DNA of 64,000 nucleotides from Streptomyces olivaceoviridis (GCF_014650115.1 NZ_BMUI01000004.1:62001-126000), one strand, 5' to 3'. Shown: positions 15,063 through 23,392, counted from the stretch's first letter. The notes: generated from the sequence alone by a model not told the origin. Made by a program: numbers and translations.

Positions 15063-16259
15063 TCAGGCCGCCACACCGTCCCGGCGCAGCGCTGCGATCT
15101 CGTCGTCCGTCATCCCCACGGCACGCAGCAGCGCTTCGGTGTGCTGTCCGAGTGCGGGCACGTCACCCATCCGTGCCTCGTCCCCGCCCGGCAGCGTGAC
15201 GGGGGGCAGCAGCGCCTTCAACGGCCCGGCAGGCGACCCCACCTGGCGCCACCGCTCCCTGGCCGCCAGCTGCGGATGCTCCGCCAGCTCGCGCACGTCC
15301 CGCAGCCGGGCGCAGGCGATGCCCGCCTTCTCCAGCCGGGCCAGCGCCTCCTCGGCGTCCAGCACCGCCAGCGCCCCCGCGACCAGGGCGTCGGTCCGCT
15401 CCCGGTGCGCCACCCGCGCGGCATTGGTCGCGTACGCCGGATCGGTGCCCAGTTCCGGGCGGCCCACGACCTGTTCGGCGAGCCGCCGCCACTCCCGGTT
15501 GTTCTGCACCGACAGCAGCACCCGCCCGCCGTCCGCCGTCGGATAGGCGTCGTACGGTGCGATCACGGCGTGCGCCAGCCCGGTGCGGGCCGGCGGCTCC
15601 CCGTCGTGCAGCGCGTGGTGCAGCGGATGGCCCATCCACTCGGCGAGCGCCTCCAGCATGGACACCTCCACCGGCCCGCCCCGCCCGGTCGTCCCGCGCC
15701 GCACGAGCGCGGCCAGCACGCCGGAGAACGCGTACATGGCCGCCGCGATGTCCGCGGCCGGGATGCCCGCCTTCACCGGCTGCTCCGGTGTCCCGGTCAC
15801 CGACACCAGCCCCGCCTCGCACTGCACGAGCATGTCGTACGCCCGCTTGTCCGTGTACGGCCCCGAGCCGCCGTAGCCCGAGATGTCCACGGCGATCAGC
15901 CGCGGGTGCGCGGCGCACAGCGTGGCCGCGTCCAGGCCGAGCCGGGCCGCCGCGCCGTGCGCGAGGTTCTGCACGAACACGTCCGCGTCCGCGACCAGCC
16001 GCCGTACGACGTCCAGGCCGCGCGGGTCCTTGAGGTCCAGCGCGATGGACTCCTTGCCACGGTTGCACCACACGAAGTGCGAGGCGAGACCGCGGGCCGC
16101 GGTGTCGTAGCCGCGCGCGAAGTCGCCGCCGTCGACCCGCTCCACCTTGATGACCCTGGCCCCCAGGTCGGCGAGCTGCCGGGTGGCGAAGGGCGCGGAC
16201 ACGGCCTGTTCGACGGCGACGACGGTGATGCCGTCCAGGGGCAGCGGGAGACGATCCAT
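15063..16259 (-). CDS. CaiB/BaiF family III CoA-transferase
   Basis: A 398-residue acyl-CoA:carboxylate CoA-transferase. Family landmarks: GITVVAVEQAVSAPFATRQLADLGARVIKVER at the N-terminus, SIALDLKDPRGLDVVRRLV, VFVQNLAHGAAARLGLD, a YGGSGPYTDKRAYDMLVQ segment around residues 148-165 that contains the catalytic Asp (RAYDMLVQ), and a C-terminal GQHTEALL. Members move CoA between dicarboxylates or hydroxyacids (formyl-CoA/oxalate, carnitine, succinate-citramalate). The sequence does not reveal the acid used. The gene is monocistronic; the ABC permease ends 47 bp upstream on the same strand. Confidence 0.9.
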   Translation of the reverse strand: MDRLPLPLDGITVVAVEQAVSAPFATRQLADLGARVIKVERVDGGDFARGYDTAARGLASHFVWCNRGKESIALDLKDPRGLDVVRRLVADADVFVQNLAHGAAARLGLDAATLCAAHPRLIAVDISGYGGSGPYTDKRAYDMLVQCEAGLVSVTGTPEQPVKAGIPAADIAAAMYAFSGVLAALVRRGTTGRGGPVEVSMLEALAEWMGHPLHHALHDGEPPARTGLAHAVIAPYDAYPTADGGRVLLSVQNNREWRRLAEQVVGRPELGTDPAYATNAARVAHRERTDALVAGALAVLDAEEALARLEKAGIACARLRDVRELAEHPQLAARERWRQVGSPAGPLKALLPPVTLPGGDEARMGDVPALGQHTEALLRAVGMTDDEIAALRRDGVAA

Positions 16260-16306
16260 GGGGTGGATGATCTCCCCTGACCGGCGGCCCTGTCAGCAGT
16301 GCGGAC

Positions 16307-17086
16307 TCATTCGGTCCGGGCGTACCTGCGCACGGCGAGCGGCAGGAACAGCGCCGTCAGGGCGAGGCTCCAGGCCAGCGACCCCGCGACCGGGTGTGCC
16401 ACCGGCCAGGCGGCGCCCGCCGGGACGGGCGCGTTGCCGAAGAGGTCCCGCAGGGCGGTGGTCACCGCGCTGATCGGGTTCCACTCGGCGAGCACGCGCA
16501 GCCAGTGCGGCAGGTTGCCGGTCGGGATGTACGCGTTCGACAGCAGCGGCAGCACGAAGGAGGCGGCGCCGAGCTGCCCGGCGGCTTCCTCGCTGCGGGA
16601 CAGCAGGCCCAGGAGGATCCCGGCGCAGGTGCAGGCGAACCGGAAGAGCAGCAGCAGCCCCACGGCGCCGGCCGCCCCGGCCGCGGACCCCTCGATCCGC
16701 CAGCCCACCGCGAGCCCGGTCAGCAGCAGCGGCACCGTCCCGACGGCCGTGACGAGGAGGTCGGCGACGGCTTGCCCGAGCGGTACGGCGGCCCGGCTCA
16801 CCGGCATCGTGCGGAACCGGTCCATCACCCCCCGGTGGGTGTCCTGGGCGGCCTGGAACATGCCGGTCATCAGCCCGCCGGCGGCCGTGGCGGCGAGCAG
16901 CCCGGGCACCAGGAAGGACCGGTACTCGCGGCCGGGCACCGCCAGGGCGCTGCCGAACACGTAGCCGAAGAACAGCAGCATGTTGACCGGCATCAGCTGG
17001 GTCAGGATGGCCAGGCCCGGGGTGTTGCGGACCCGGCGGAGCTGCCGGCCCGCCATCGCCAGTCCGTCGTACGCCAACGCGCTCAC
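16307..17086 (-). CDS. ABC-2 type exporter permease (DrrB-like)
   Basis: A 259-residue integral membrane protein with about six hydrophobic helices (TQLMPVNMLLFFGYVFG, FLVPGLLAATAAGGLMTGMF, VPLLLTGLAVGW, GLLLLFRFACTCAGILLGLL, LGAASFVLPLLSNAYIPTG, SLAWSLALTALFLPLAVRRY). The pattern LLSNAYIPTGNLPHWLRVLAEWNPIS is typical of drug-efflux ABC-2 permeases of the daunorubicin-resistance DrrB group. Its GTG at 17086 overlaps the ATPase stop (GTGA). Together they form a two-component exporter under the adjacent TetR regulator. Confidence 0.92.
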   Translation of the reverse strand: MSALAYDGLAMAGRQLRRVRNTPGLAILTQLMPVNMLLFFGYVFGSALAVPGREYRSFLVPGLLAATAAGGLMTGMFQAAQDTHRGVMDRFRTMPVSRAAVPLGQAVADLLVTAVGTVPLLLTGLAVGWRIEGSAAGAAGAVGLLLLFRFACTCAGILLGLLSRSEEAAGQLGAASFVLPLLSNAYIPTGNLPHWLRVLAEWNPISAVTTALRDLFGNAPVPAGAAWPVAHPVAGSLAWSLALTALFLPLAVRRYARTE

Positions 17087-18039
17087 GCGGCACGCTCCTC
17101 ACTGTCGGCGGACTCACCGGTGAGCCGCAGGAAGACGTCGTCGAGGGTGGGCGGCCGGATGCCGGCGTCCAGCAACGGCACACCGGCCGCGTCGAGTTCG
17201 CGCACCAGGCGGGGCAGGGTCAGCGTCGGATCGGTGGTGACCGCGCCGACGGCGCAGCGCTCACGGTCGAACACGGGCTCCCTGCCGGTCAGCCGGTCGA
17301 GCACGGCCGCCGCCCGGGTCAGCGCGCCGGCGTCCGCGACCACCGCCTCCACATGGGACCCGATGAGCGCCTTCAGCGCGGCGGGCGAGCCGGTGTGGGC
17401 GACCTGGCCCCGGTCCACCAGGGCGATGTCGTCGGCGAGCCGGTCGGCCTCCTCCAGGTACTGGGTGGTCAGCAGCACGGTCGTGCCGTCCGCCTTCAGC
17501 TCGCGCACCGCCTGCCAGATGCGGGCGCGGCTGGCCGGGTCGAGCCCGGTGGTCGGCTCGTCCAGGAAGAGCACGTCGGGACGGCGCAGCAGGCTCGCGG
17601 CGAGGTCCAGCCGGCGCCGCATGCCGCCCGAGTACGCCGCCGCCTTCCGGTCCGCCGCCTCGGTCAGCCCGAAGCGCTCCAGCAGCTCGTCGGCGCGGGC
17701 GGCCGGCCCGCGCACCCGGTGCAGCCGGGCGAACAGCCGCAGGTTCTCCCGGCCGGTGAGGTCCCCGTCGACCGAGGCGTACTGCCCGGTGACCGCGATC
17801 CGGCGCCGCACGGCCGCCGCCTCCCGCACGACGTCGTGCCCGGCGATCCGCGCCGAGCCCCCGTCCGGGCGCAGCAGCGTGGTCAGCAGCCGCACCGCCG
17901 TCGTCTTCCCCGCCCCGTTGGGCCCCAGCAGCCCGCAGACCGTGCCCTCGGCCACGGCCAGATCGAGCCCGCGCACGGCCCGCACGGCGCCGAAGCGCTT
18001 CTCCAGACCTGCACTAAGTACAGCGTACGTAGTAGTCAT
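17083..18039 (-). CDS. ABC exporter ATPase (DrrA-like)
   Basis: A 318-residue nucleotide-binding subunit. Walker A is GPNGAGKTT (about 39-47), the Q-loop region is TGQYASVDGDLTGREN, the ABC signature is YSGGMRRRLDLAASL, Walker B is VLFLDEPTTGLD, and the H-loop position holds Gln (LLTTQYLEEAD), as in the DrrA family. The C-terminal extension after about 240 is the DrrA-type regulatory domain. The ATG at 18039 is preferred over the frame's 18057. One of two TetR-type operators (18015-18031) lies within codons 3-9, so repressor bound there would block elongation. Confidence 0.93.
   Translation of the reverse strand: MTTTYAVLSAGLEKRFGAVRAVRGLDLAVAEGTVCGLLGPNGAGKTTAVRLLTTLLRPDGGSARIAGHDVVREAAAVRRRIAVTGQYASVDGDLTGRENLRLFARLHRVRGPAARADELLERFGLTEAADRKAAAYSGGMRRRLDLAASLLRRPDVLFLDEPTTGLDPASRARIWQAVRELKADGTTVLLTTQYLEEADRLADDIALVDRGQVAHTGSPAALKALIGSHVEAVVADAGALTRAAAVLDRLTGREPVFDRERCAVGAVTTDPTLTLPRLVRELDAAGVPLLDAGIRPPTLDDVFLRLTGESADSEERAA
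18015..18031. promoter_or_regulatory. TetR operator copy 1 (inside ATPase gene start)
   Basis: TAAGTAC-AGC-GTACGTA matches the 17-bp operator at 18058-18074 with one arm mismatch. Its start is 43 bp from the other copy and it lies within the first codons of the leftward ATPase gene. Confidence 0.7.
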
Positions 18040-18057
18040 GCCGGGACCATACCGCAC

Positions 18058-18074
18058 TACGTACGGTGTACGTA
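18058..18074. promoter_or_regulatory. TetR operator copy 2, perfect TACGTAC-N3-GTACGTA
   Basis: Perfect 7-bp arms around GGT lie between the divergent ATPase (18039) and TetR (18103) starts. The site is well placed for the TetR protein to repress both its own gene and the exporter operon. Confidence 0.8.
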
Positions 18075-18102
18075 ACTACGATGGTGGCCGAGGTGATGAG
18101 CG

Positions 18103-18813
18103 ATGGCAGTCCGAGGGGCCGTCCCCGAGGTGATCTGGGCGCGCCCCGAGCGCACCGGCCGAGGTCCGAAACCGGCGTACACGCGCGACGACATCGCCGC
18201 CGCCGCCGTCCGGATCGCCGACGCGCGAGGGCTCGACGCGGTGTCGATGCGCCACGTCGCGGCCGAGCTGGGCTGCGGCACCATGTCGCTGTACAACTAC
18301 GTCCCCCGCAAGGAGGACCTGTACGAGCTCATGGTGGACGCGGCGGGCGCGGAGCACGAGCTGTGGGAGCCCAGCGGCGACTGGCGCGGCGACATGCGCC
18401 GGGTGGCGCGGCAGACCCGTGAGCTGATGCACCGGCACCCGTGGCTGCCGCGTCTGATGTCCCCCGTCTACGGCTTCAGCCCGCACGCCCTGCGCTACCT
18501 GGAGCACTGCCTGGCCTGCCTGGACCCGCTGGAGGCGGCGTACGGCACCAAGATGGAGTTCATCGCGATGCTGAACGGCATGGTCACGACCTACGTCCGC
18601 AACGAACTCGACACCGCCGAGCGGGTGCGGGCCCTGCCGTGGTCGGAGGACGAGGAGAACGCGGTCCGCATCGCCCACCTGGGCCGCCAGATCGCCTCCG
18701 GCGCGTATCCGCGCATGGCGGCGGCGTTCGCGCAGGACGCGGGGCCGATCGATCTGGAGGCGGTGTTCGAGCGGATGGTGGAGAGGGTTCTCGACGCGTT
18801 CGCGCCGCGCTGA
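18103..18813 (+). CDS. TetR-family repressor of the ABC exporter
   Basis: A 236-residue regulator with an N-terminal helix-turn-helix: YTRDDIAAAAVRIADARGLDAVSMRHVAAELGCGTMSLYNYVPRKEDLYELMVDAA (about residues 26-81). The C-terminal ligand-binding region (TetR_C_1-like, as in TetR/TcmR relatives that sense antibiotics) contains HPWLPRLMSPVYGFSPHALRYLEHCL. It is divergent from the DrrAB-like exporter, and two matching 17-bp palindromes flank the intergenic region. The expected behaviour is ligand-relieved repression of the exporter and itself. Start ATG at 18103. Confidence 0.92.
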   Translation: MAVRGAVPEVIWARPERTGRGPKPAYTRDDIAAAAVRIADARGLDAVSMRHVAAELGCGTMSLYNYVPRKEDLYELMVDAAGAEHELWEPSGDWRGDMRRVARQTRELMHRHPWLPRLMSPVYGFSPHALRYLEHCLACLDPLEAAYGTKMEFIAMLNGMVTTYVRNELDTAERVRALPWSEDEENAVRIAHLGRQIASGAYPRMAAAFAQDAGPIDLEAVFERMVERVLDAFAPR

Positions 18814-18833
18814 GCCGGGCGGGTGCGGCGGGT

Positions 18834-18873
18834 GCGGACCGTGGGCGGCCGGTCGCGCCGTTCCCCGCGCCCC
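18834..18873. repeat. dispersed Streptomyces intergenic element, copy A
   Basis: The sequence around GTCGCGCCGTTCCCCGCGCC matches, on the same strand, the element at 47550-47589 and, on the opposite strand, the one at 33826-33876. All lie just outside genes. The rest of the 145-bp gap to 18959 shows nothing clear. Confidence 0.6.
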
Positions 18874-18958
18874 CATGGGGGGCGGCCCGAGGCCGCCGTG
18901 ATCGGACCAGGGACGCGGTGCGCCGAGGGCGGGCGCATGACGCGCCGGCCGGGGACGG

Positions 18959-20113
18959 CTAGAGCAACGGGACCTGCCCGTCCGGGCCCTCCTCGTGGTG
19001 GTCGAGGACCGAGGCGGGGCGGCGGGAGGACTCCGGCACCGGCAGGACGCCCGCCTCCCGCAGCTCGGCCGCCGTGACCGGTGACGTCACCTTCAACCCG
19101 TCGCGCGACGACCGCAGTTCCGCCAGCAGGGCGAGGACCGTGATCAGCTCCAGCAGCTCCGACGTCCAGGTCTGCGGCCAGACGGCGGGACGGATCGCCG
19201 CGAGCGTGCCCGGCTCCGCCGGCCCGGTGCGCACCGCGAACCAGCTCTCCAGGACCCGCACCCCGGCCACCTCGTAGTCCCAGGCCTCGGGCGGGACGGG
19301 CGAGATACGGCCCTCGTCCAGGTGCAGGGTCTCGTCGTCGCGGTCGTAGTGGAGGGCGAGCGGACGGTTCGGCAGGGGCGCGCGGACGTACGGGCGCCGC
19401 CCGCCGGGCAGCTTCGGGCGCTCACCGTCCCGGCGCATCAGCCACAGTGCCCGGCGGCCCGTCTCCACGCCGGACGCCCACAGCCCGGGGTCGTCGGTGA
19501 GCGGGACGGTGAGGCCGGGGCCGGCCGTCATCAGGATCCAGGCCAGCACGTCCGGTGCCGAGGGGCGCGTGCCCAGCCGGGCCGCCAGATGGTCCAGCAG
19601 GCCGGGGGCGAGGTTCGGTTCCGTGCCGCCGGGGCGGCGGTAGAGCGGGCGGACGCGGCCCGGGCGCAGGGTGGGCAGCAGCGCGGTCGCCAGCAGCGGG
19701 GCGTCGGCGTCGCCCGTCTCGACCGTGAACACCTGCCGCGCGTCCGCCACCCGCCACAGCTCCGGGCGGGCCGTGTCGAGCAGCCGGTGGTCCGGGATCA
19801 GCCACTGCTCGTCGAAGGGAGCGGCCAGCACCCGCACCGGCTCCGGGCAGGGCCCCTCGGCACGCGCGAGCCGCCCGGTGCCGGCGGGCGAACCGGGCAA
19901 CTGACCCACCGCCGACTGGAGCGTACGGGCGCGGGTGGGCTCGAACAGGGCCTCCCGGTCCGGGCCCCCGGCCTTCAGCAGCGCGTCCCAGCGGGCCCGC
20001 AGCGAGGCCGGGTCCGGTGCCGTCGGCCAGGCGCGGCCCGGCCGCAGCGGTGCGACGGACCACGGCATGAGGTCCGCCAGCAGCGGAGCGTCGTCGTGCG
20101 TCACGCACGGCAT
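18959..20113 (-). CDS. orphan 'type ISP' restriction-modification C-terminal-like protein
   Basis: A 384-residue protein that resembles what Streptomyces annotations call type ISP restriction/modification enzyme, that is, the target-recognition-like C-terminal part only. Recognisable parts are APLLADLMPWSVAPLRPGRAWPTAPD, VLAAPFDEQWLIPDHRLLDTARPELWRV, VRPLYRRPGGTEPNLAPGLL, YVRAPLPNRPLALHYDRDDETLHLDEGR, and WPQTWTSELLELITVLALL near the end. No helicase (DEAD/Walker) or DNA-methylase (NPPY) motif is present, so it is not a complete restriction enzyme. The chosen start is ATG 20113; the longer frame to 20335 runs into tandem repeats that copy this gene's own 5' end. The function is unknown. Confidence 0.75.
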   Translation of the reverse strand: MPCVTHDDAPLLADLMPWSVAPLRPGRAWPTAPDPASLRARWDALLKAGGPDREALFEPTRARTLQSAVGQLPGSPAGTGRLARAEGPCPEPVRVLAAPFDEQWLIPDHRLLDTARPELWRVADARQVFTVETGDADAPLLATALLPTLRPGRVRPLYRRPGGTEPNLAPGLLDHLAARLGTRPSAPDVLAWILMTAGPGLTVPLTDDPGLWASGVETGRRALWLMRRDGERPKLPGGRRPYVRAPLPNRPLALHYDRDDETLHLDEGRISPVPPEAWDYEVAGVRVLESWFAVRTGPAEPGTLAAIRPAVWPQTWTSELLELITVLALLAELRSSRDGLKVTSPVTAAELREAGVLPVPESSRRPASVLDHHEEGPDGQVPLL

Positions 20114-20447
20114 GCTACGACAGCGGGTGGGGCCCTCGAAGGCGCGCGAGGAACCCACGACGGACCGGCAGGCGACGGATGGCCTCCCGGCTGGGGCAGT
20201 GGAGCGTCGCACGCCGTGCTGCGGCAGCGGGTGGGGGCCTCGTAGGAGTGTGAGGGCCCGTGCGCCTGGCCGCGCCGGGCCGGCAGGCGACGGATGGCCT
20301 CCCGGCTGGGGCAGTGGAGCGTCGTGGTGCGTCATGCATGGCGTGTTACGGCAGCGGGTGGGGCCTCGTAGGGGCGTGAGGGCCCGTGCGCCTGGCCGCG
20401 CCGGGCCGGCAGGCGACGGACGGCTCCCGGCTGAGGCAGCGGAGCGT
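20085..20447. repeat. tandem array of ~116-bp units derived from a gene start
   Basis: Three direct repeats begin with GGAGCG at 20085, 20201 and 20316 (116, 115 and 125 bp), and a fourth GGAGCG appears at 20441. Each contains CAGCGGGTGGGG, CCGGCAGGCGACGGA and CGGCTGGGGCAG or close variants. The first unit includes the start codon region of the 18959-20113 gene; the third repeats that part (GTGCGTCATGCATGG). It fills the 334-bp gap between the ISP-like gene and the GntR gene. No independent gene is supported there. Confidence 0.85.
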
Positions 20448-21194
20448 TCACGCGTCGAGGGTGACCGTGAACGAGAAGCGGTCGCCCCGGTAGTGGATGA
20501 CCGCCACGTCCAGCACCCGGCCCTCGCTGTCGTACGTCACCCCGGTGTAGTGCAGGATCGGGCTGAGCAGCGGGACTTCGAGCAGCCGGGCCGTGTCCGG
20601 GTCGGCGAGCCGGGCCTCCACCGTGTCCGTGATCCGGCTGATGTCCGCCTTCACCACATCCCGCAGCACCTTGGTCATCGGCCAGCGGACCAGGTCCTCC
20701 GGGTCGATGCCCTCGGCCAGTTCCGGGCGGATGTGGTTGACGGCGTGGTTGGTCGGCTCGCCGGTCTTCTCGTCGCTGCGCAGCCGGTGGTACGCCGCCA
20801 CCTCCGTGAGATCCGGGAAGTACTCGGCGAGCCCGGCGGGCACCGGCACGCGACCGTGGCCGAGCAGCTCGGTCGTCATCCCGGACTGCTGGGCCACGAT
20901 CGCGTCCACCGAGCCCAGCAGCCGGACGGGGGCCCCGCGCCGCGCCCCGGGCTCGATGAACGTGCCGCGCCGCCGGTGCCGGCTGATCAGACCCTCGTCC
21001 TCCAGCTCCTTCAGCGCCTGGCGCATGGTCAGCACGCTCACCCCGTAGTGCTCCGCCAGGCGCTCCTCGGTGGGCAGGCGCAGCGGGTCCTCGGGGGAGC
21101 GGCCGAGTATCGAGGCGCGCAGCGACTGCGACACCTGGTACCACAGCGGCAGCTTGCGGTTCAGGACGATCGAATCCGGGGCGAAGGAGGTCAC
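20448..21194 (-). CDS. GntR/HutC-type regulator (UTRA effector domain)
   Basis: A 248-residue transcription factor. The winged helix spans about residues 15-80 (LPLWYQVSQSLRASILGRS, LPTEERLAEHYGVSVLTMRQALKELEDEGLISRHRRRGTF). The UTRA domain spans about 95-245 (VAAYHRLRSDEKTGEPTNHAVNHI, SPILHYTGVTYDSEGRVLDVAVIHYRGDRFSFTV). It lies 46 bp downstream of hmgA on the same strand, so it probably controls homogentisate/tyrosine catabolism. An inverted repeat in the hmgA promoter at 22608-22631 is a candidate site. Start GTG at 21194; the stop lies at the edge of the 116-bp repeat array. Confidence 0.9.
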   Translation of the reverse strand: MTSFAPDSIVLNRKLPLWYQVSQSLRASILGRSPEDPLRLPTEERLAEHYGVSVLTMRQALKELEDEGLISRHRRRGTFIEPGARRGAPVRLLGSVDAIVAQQSGMTTELLGHGRVPVPAGLAEYFPDLTEVAAYHRLRSDEKTGEPTNHAVNHIRPELAEGIDPEDLVRWPMTKVLRDVVKADISRITDTVEARLADPDTARLLEVPLLSPILHYTGVTYDSEGRVLDVAVIHYRGDRFSFTVTLDA

Positions 21195-21240
21195 GCGGTT
21201 ATCCGTACCTGGCGAAGAACGTCCGGCGCAACGGCGGCGG

Positions 21241-22587
21241 TCACCCGCGGAAGTGCCGTTGCAGCCCCTGCCACACGTCGTCGTAGCGCTGCTGGAGGTG
21301 GTCGGCGCCCGCCGCCTGCGGGGTGAGGGCCACCGGCCAGCGGGTCTCGAACATGAACGCCAGTCCGTCGTCGAGCTTCTGCGGCTTCAGCTCGGCGGCG
21401 CTCGCCCGGTCGAACGTCTCCCGGTCCGGGCCGTGCGCCGACATCATGTTGTGCAGCGAGCCGCCGCCGGGCACGAAGCCCTCCGCCTTGGCGTCGTAGG
21501 CGCCCTCGATCAGGCCCATGTACTCGCTCATCACGTTCCGGTGGAAGTACGGCGGCCGGAAGGTGTCCTCGCCCACCAGCCAGCGCGGCGCGAAGACCAC
21601 GAAGTCCACGCCGGCCAGGCCCGGGGTGTCCGACGGCGAGGTCAGCACCGTGAAGACGGACGGATCCGGGTGGTCGTAGGAGATGGTGCCGATCACATTG
21701 AAGCGGCGCAGGTCGTAGGTGTACGGCACATGGTTGCCGTGCCAGGCGACCACGTCCAGGGGGCTGTGGTCGTAGCTCGCCGTCCACAGGTTGCCGCAGA
21801 ACTTGTTCACCACCTCCACCGGCCCCTCGACGTCCTCGTACGCCGCCACCGGAGCCCGGAAGTCCCGGGGGTTGGCGAGCCCGTTGGCGCCGATCGGGCC
21901 GAGGTCGGGCAGCCGGAACGGCGCCCCATAGTTCTCGCACACATAGCCTCGGGCCGACTCATCGAGCAGCTCCACACGGAAGCGCACTCCACGGGGGATC
22001 AGCGCCACATGGCCCGGCTCCACATGAAGCCGGCCGAACTCGGTGTGCAGCAGCAGCCCGCCGCGCTCCGGCACGATCAGCAGCTCGCCGTCGGCGTCCG
22101 AGAAGACCCGCTCCATCGAGGCGTTGGCGTGGTACAGGTGCACGGCCATGCCCGTGCGCTGGGTCGCGTCGCCGTTGCCGCCCAGCGTCCACAGGCCGGC
22201 GAGGAAGTCGGTGCCGGCCGGGGGCTGCGGCAGCGGGTTCCAGCGCAGCCGGTTGGGGTCGGGCACCGCCTCGGCGAAGGGCGCCGTGCGGATCGCGCCG
22301 TTGTCGGTGCGGGTGAACGCCGGATGCGCGGCCGAGGGGCGGATGCGGTAGAGCCAGGAGCGCCGGTTGTGCGCCCGCGGCTCGGTGAACGCCGTACCGC
22401 TCAGCTGCTCGGCGTACAGGCCCAGCGGTGCGCGCTGCGGCGAGTTGCGGCCCTCGGGCAGGGCGCCCGGCACCGCCTCCGAGGCGTGTTCGTTGCCGAA
22501 CCCGGTCAGATACGACAGCCCCTCGGCGGTCTTCCGTGCTCCCCCGCGCTCGAACACGCTCGCGCGGGAGGTGCCCCCATCGCTCAT
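21241..22587 (-). CDS. hmgA: homogentisate 1,2-dioxygenase
   Basis: A 448-residue Fe(II) enzyme that opens the ring of homogentisate to maleylacetoacetate in tyrosine/phenylalanine catabolism. Landmarks: [19 protein letters not shown] near the N-terminus, [73 protein letters not shown] (iron-ligand His and Glu) and [12 protein letters not shown] (second His). Oddity: residues 3-17 ([15 protein letters not shown]) come from a 42-bp Streptomyces repeat at 22539-22580 inserted just after the start. Relatives start directly with a short leader before [14 protein letters not shown] lies 4-9 bp upstream of the ATG at 22587. Confidence 0.96.
   Translation of the reverse strand: MSDGGTSRASVFERGGARKTAEGLSYLTGFGNEHASEAVPGALPEGRNSPQRAPLGLYAEQLSGTAFTEPRAHNRRSWLYRIRPSAAHPAFTRTDNGAIRTAPFAEAVPDPNRLRWNPLPQPPAGTDFLAGLWTLGGNGDATQRTGMAVHLYHANASMERVFSDADGELLIVPERGGLLLHTEFGRLHVEPGHVALIPRGVRFRVELLDESARGYVCENYGAPFRLPDLGPIGANGLANPRDFRAPVAAYEDVEGPVEVVNKFCGNLWTASYDHSPLDVVAWHGNHVPYTYDLRRFNVIGTISYDHPDPSVFTVLTSPSDTPGLAGVDFVVFAPRWLVGEDTFRPPYFHRNVMSEYMGLIEGAYDAKAEGFVPGGGSLHNMMSAHGPDRETFDRASAAELKPQKLDDGLAFMFETRWPVALTPQAAGADHLQQRYDDVWQGLQRHFRG
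22539..22580. repeat. 42-bp Streptomyces palindromic repeat inside hmgA N-terminus
   Basis: CTCCCCCGCGCTCGAACACG runs on to GTGCCCCCAT. It shares its length, the CTCCCCC left end, the central CTCG and the right end GN(A/G)CCCCCA with the element at 639-680. Its arms CGCGCTCG/CGCTCGCGCG give a hairpin. It encodes about 14 extra residues in frame. Confidence 0.75.
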
Positions 22588-22607
22588 GATCGCTCCTTGT
22601 GCTCCCG

Positions 22608-22631
22608 ATTCCTATGCATCACCGTAGGAAT
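22608..22631. promoter_or_regulatory. inverted repeat ATTCCTA-N10-TAGGAAT upstream of hmgA
   Basis: Perfect 7-bp arms (22608-22614 and 22625-22631) lie 20-45 bp before the hmgA ATG. It is a good operator candidate for the GntR/UTRA protein encoded just downstream of hmgA, or for another aromatic-catabolism regulator. Confidence 0.55.
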
Positions 22632-22737
22632 GCGTGGGGGTCCGCGCAAGAGGGGCGTGGTCCTCCCCGCGGGGTACGGCGGGAACCAGACTTCAGGGGG
22701 ATCCGGAATGCCGCGGTGCTGTTCTACGCTCCCGGTC

Positions 22738-23259
22738 ATGTCGTGGACGAAGTGGACGCGTGGACCCCTCGCCGCGCTCGCGGTGGGCGTCCTGCTGCCG
22801 CTTGGAGCGGCGGCCTGCACCAGCGGTGCGGCGCACGGCGGGACGACCGTCTCGCCGTCGCCCGTGGGGAAGGTGCTGGACGACACCGACGAGACCGGCC
22901 GGAACCTGCGCGAGGTGGCCCAGCGGAACGCCCCCGAGGTCGCCGTCGAGATCGCCCCGGACTCGGCCGGCGGCTGGGACGTCCGGCTGACCCTGCGTCA
23001 CTTCCGGCTCTCCCCGTCCGGCACCCGGCCGGCGGCGGCCATCGGCCGCGGGCTCGCCCACCTGTTCGTCGACGGCCACCGGGTCGCCCGGCTGCGCACC
23101 CCCACGTACCACCTGGCCGCCGGTCTCGTCCCGCACGGCACCCACCAGGTCACCGTGCGCCTGTACGCCGACGACGGCACGGTGTGGGCCGTCCGCGGCA
23201 AGCCGGTCCAGAGCACCGCCGACATCACGGTGTCCGACGCGGAGACGGGCAGGGGGTGA
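22738..23259 (+). CDS. putative lipoprotein, actinobacterial
   Basis: A 173-residue exported protein with a lipoprotein signal: MSWTKWTRGPLAALAVGVLLPLGAAAC, lipobox LGAAAC with Cys27. The mature part has a short Ser/Thr/Pro linker and a beta-rich domain (VAVEIAPDSAGGWDVRLTLRHFRLSP, GRGLAHLFVDGHRVARLRTPTYHL, GTHQVTVRLYADDGTVWAV). That architecture resembles metal- or ligand-binding beta-sandwich lipoproteins, but no family is recognised with confidence. TTCTACGCT ending 9 bp before the ATG at 22738 looks like a -10 box for leaderless transcription. An in-frame ATG at 22708 with AGGGGG upstream is the alternative start. It is divergent from hmgA. Confidence 0.75.
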   Translation: MSWTKWTRGPLAALAVGVLLPLGAAACTSGAAHGGTTVSPSPVGKVLDDTDETGRNLREVAQRNAPEVAVEIAPDSAGGWDVRLTLRHFRLSPSGTRPAAAIGRGLAHLFVDGHRVARLRTPTYHLAAGLVPHGTHQVTVRLYADDGTVWAVRGKPVQSTADITVSDAETGRG

Positions 23260-23392
23260 GCGCCGATCGGAACGTCGCCCCCGCCGGCGGACGAGGGCCT
23301 TCGGTACCCTGCCCCCGCCGGCGATTGAGTGCAAGGGCCACCTGTCTCCGTACTGTGGGGGGAGGTTCACCGGACCCCGGCGGAAAGGCATC

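Noticed and set aside
20114..20335. N-terminal extension making the ISP-like protein 458 aa
   Set aside because: The extension is wholly repeat-array sequence; the family start (MPCVTHDDAPLL) is at 20113.
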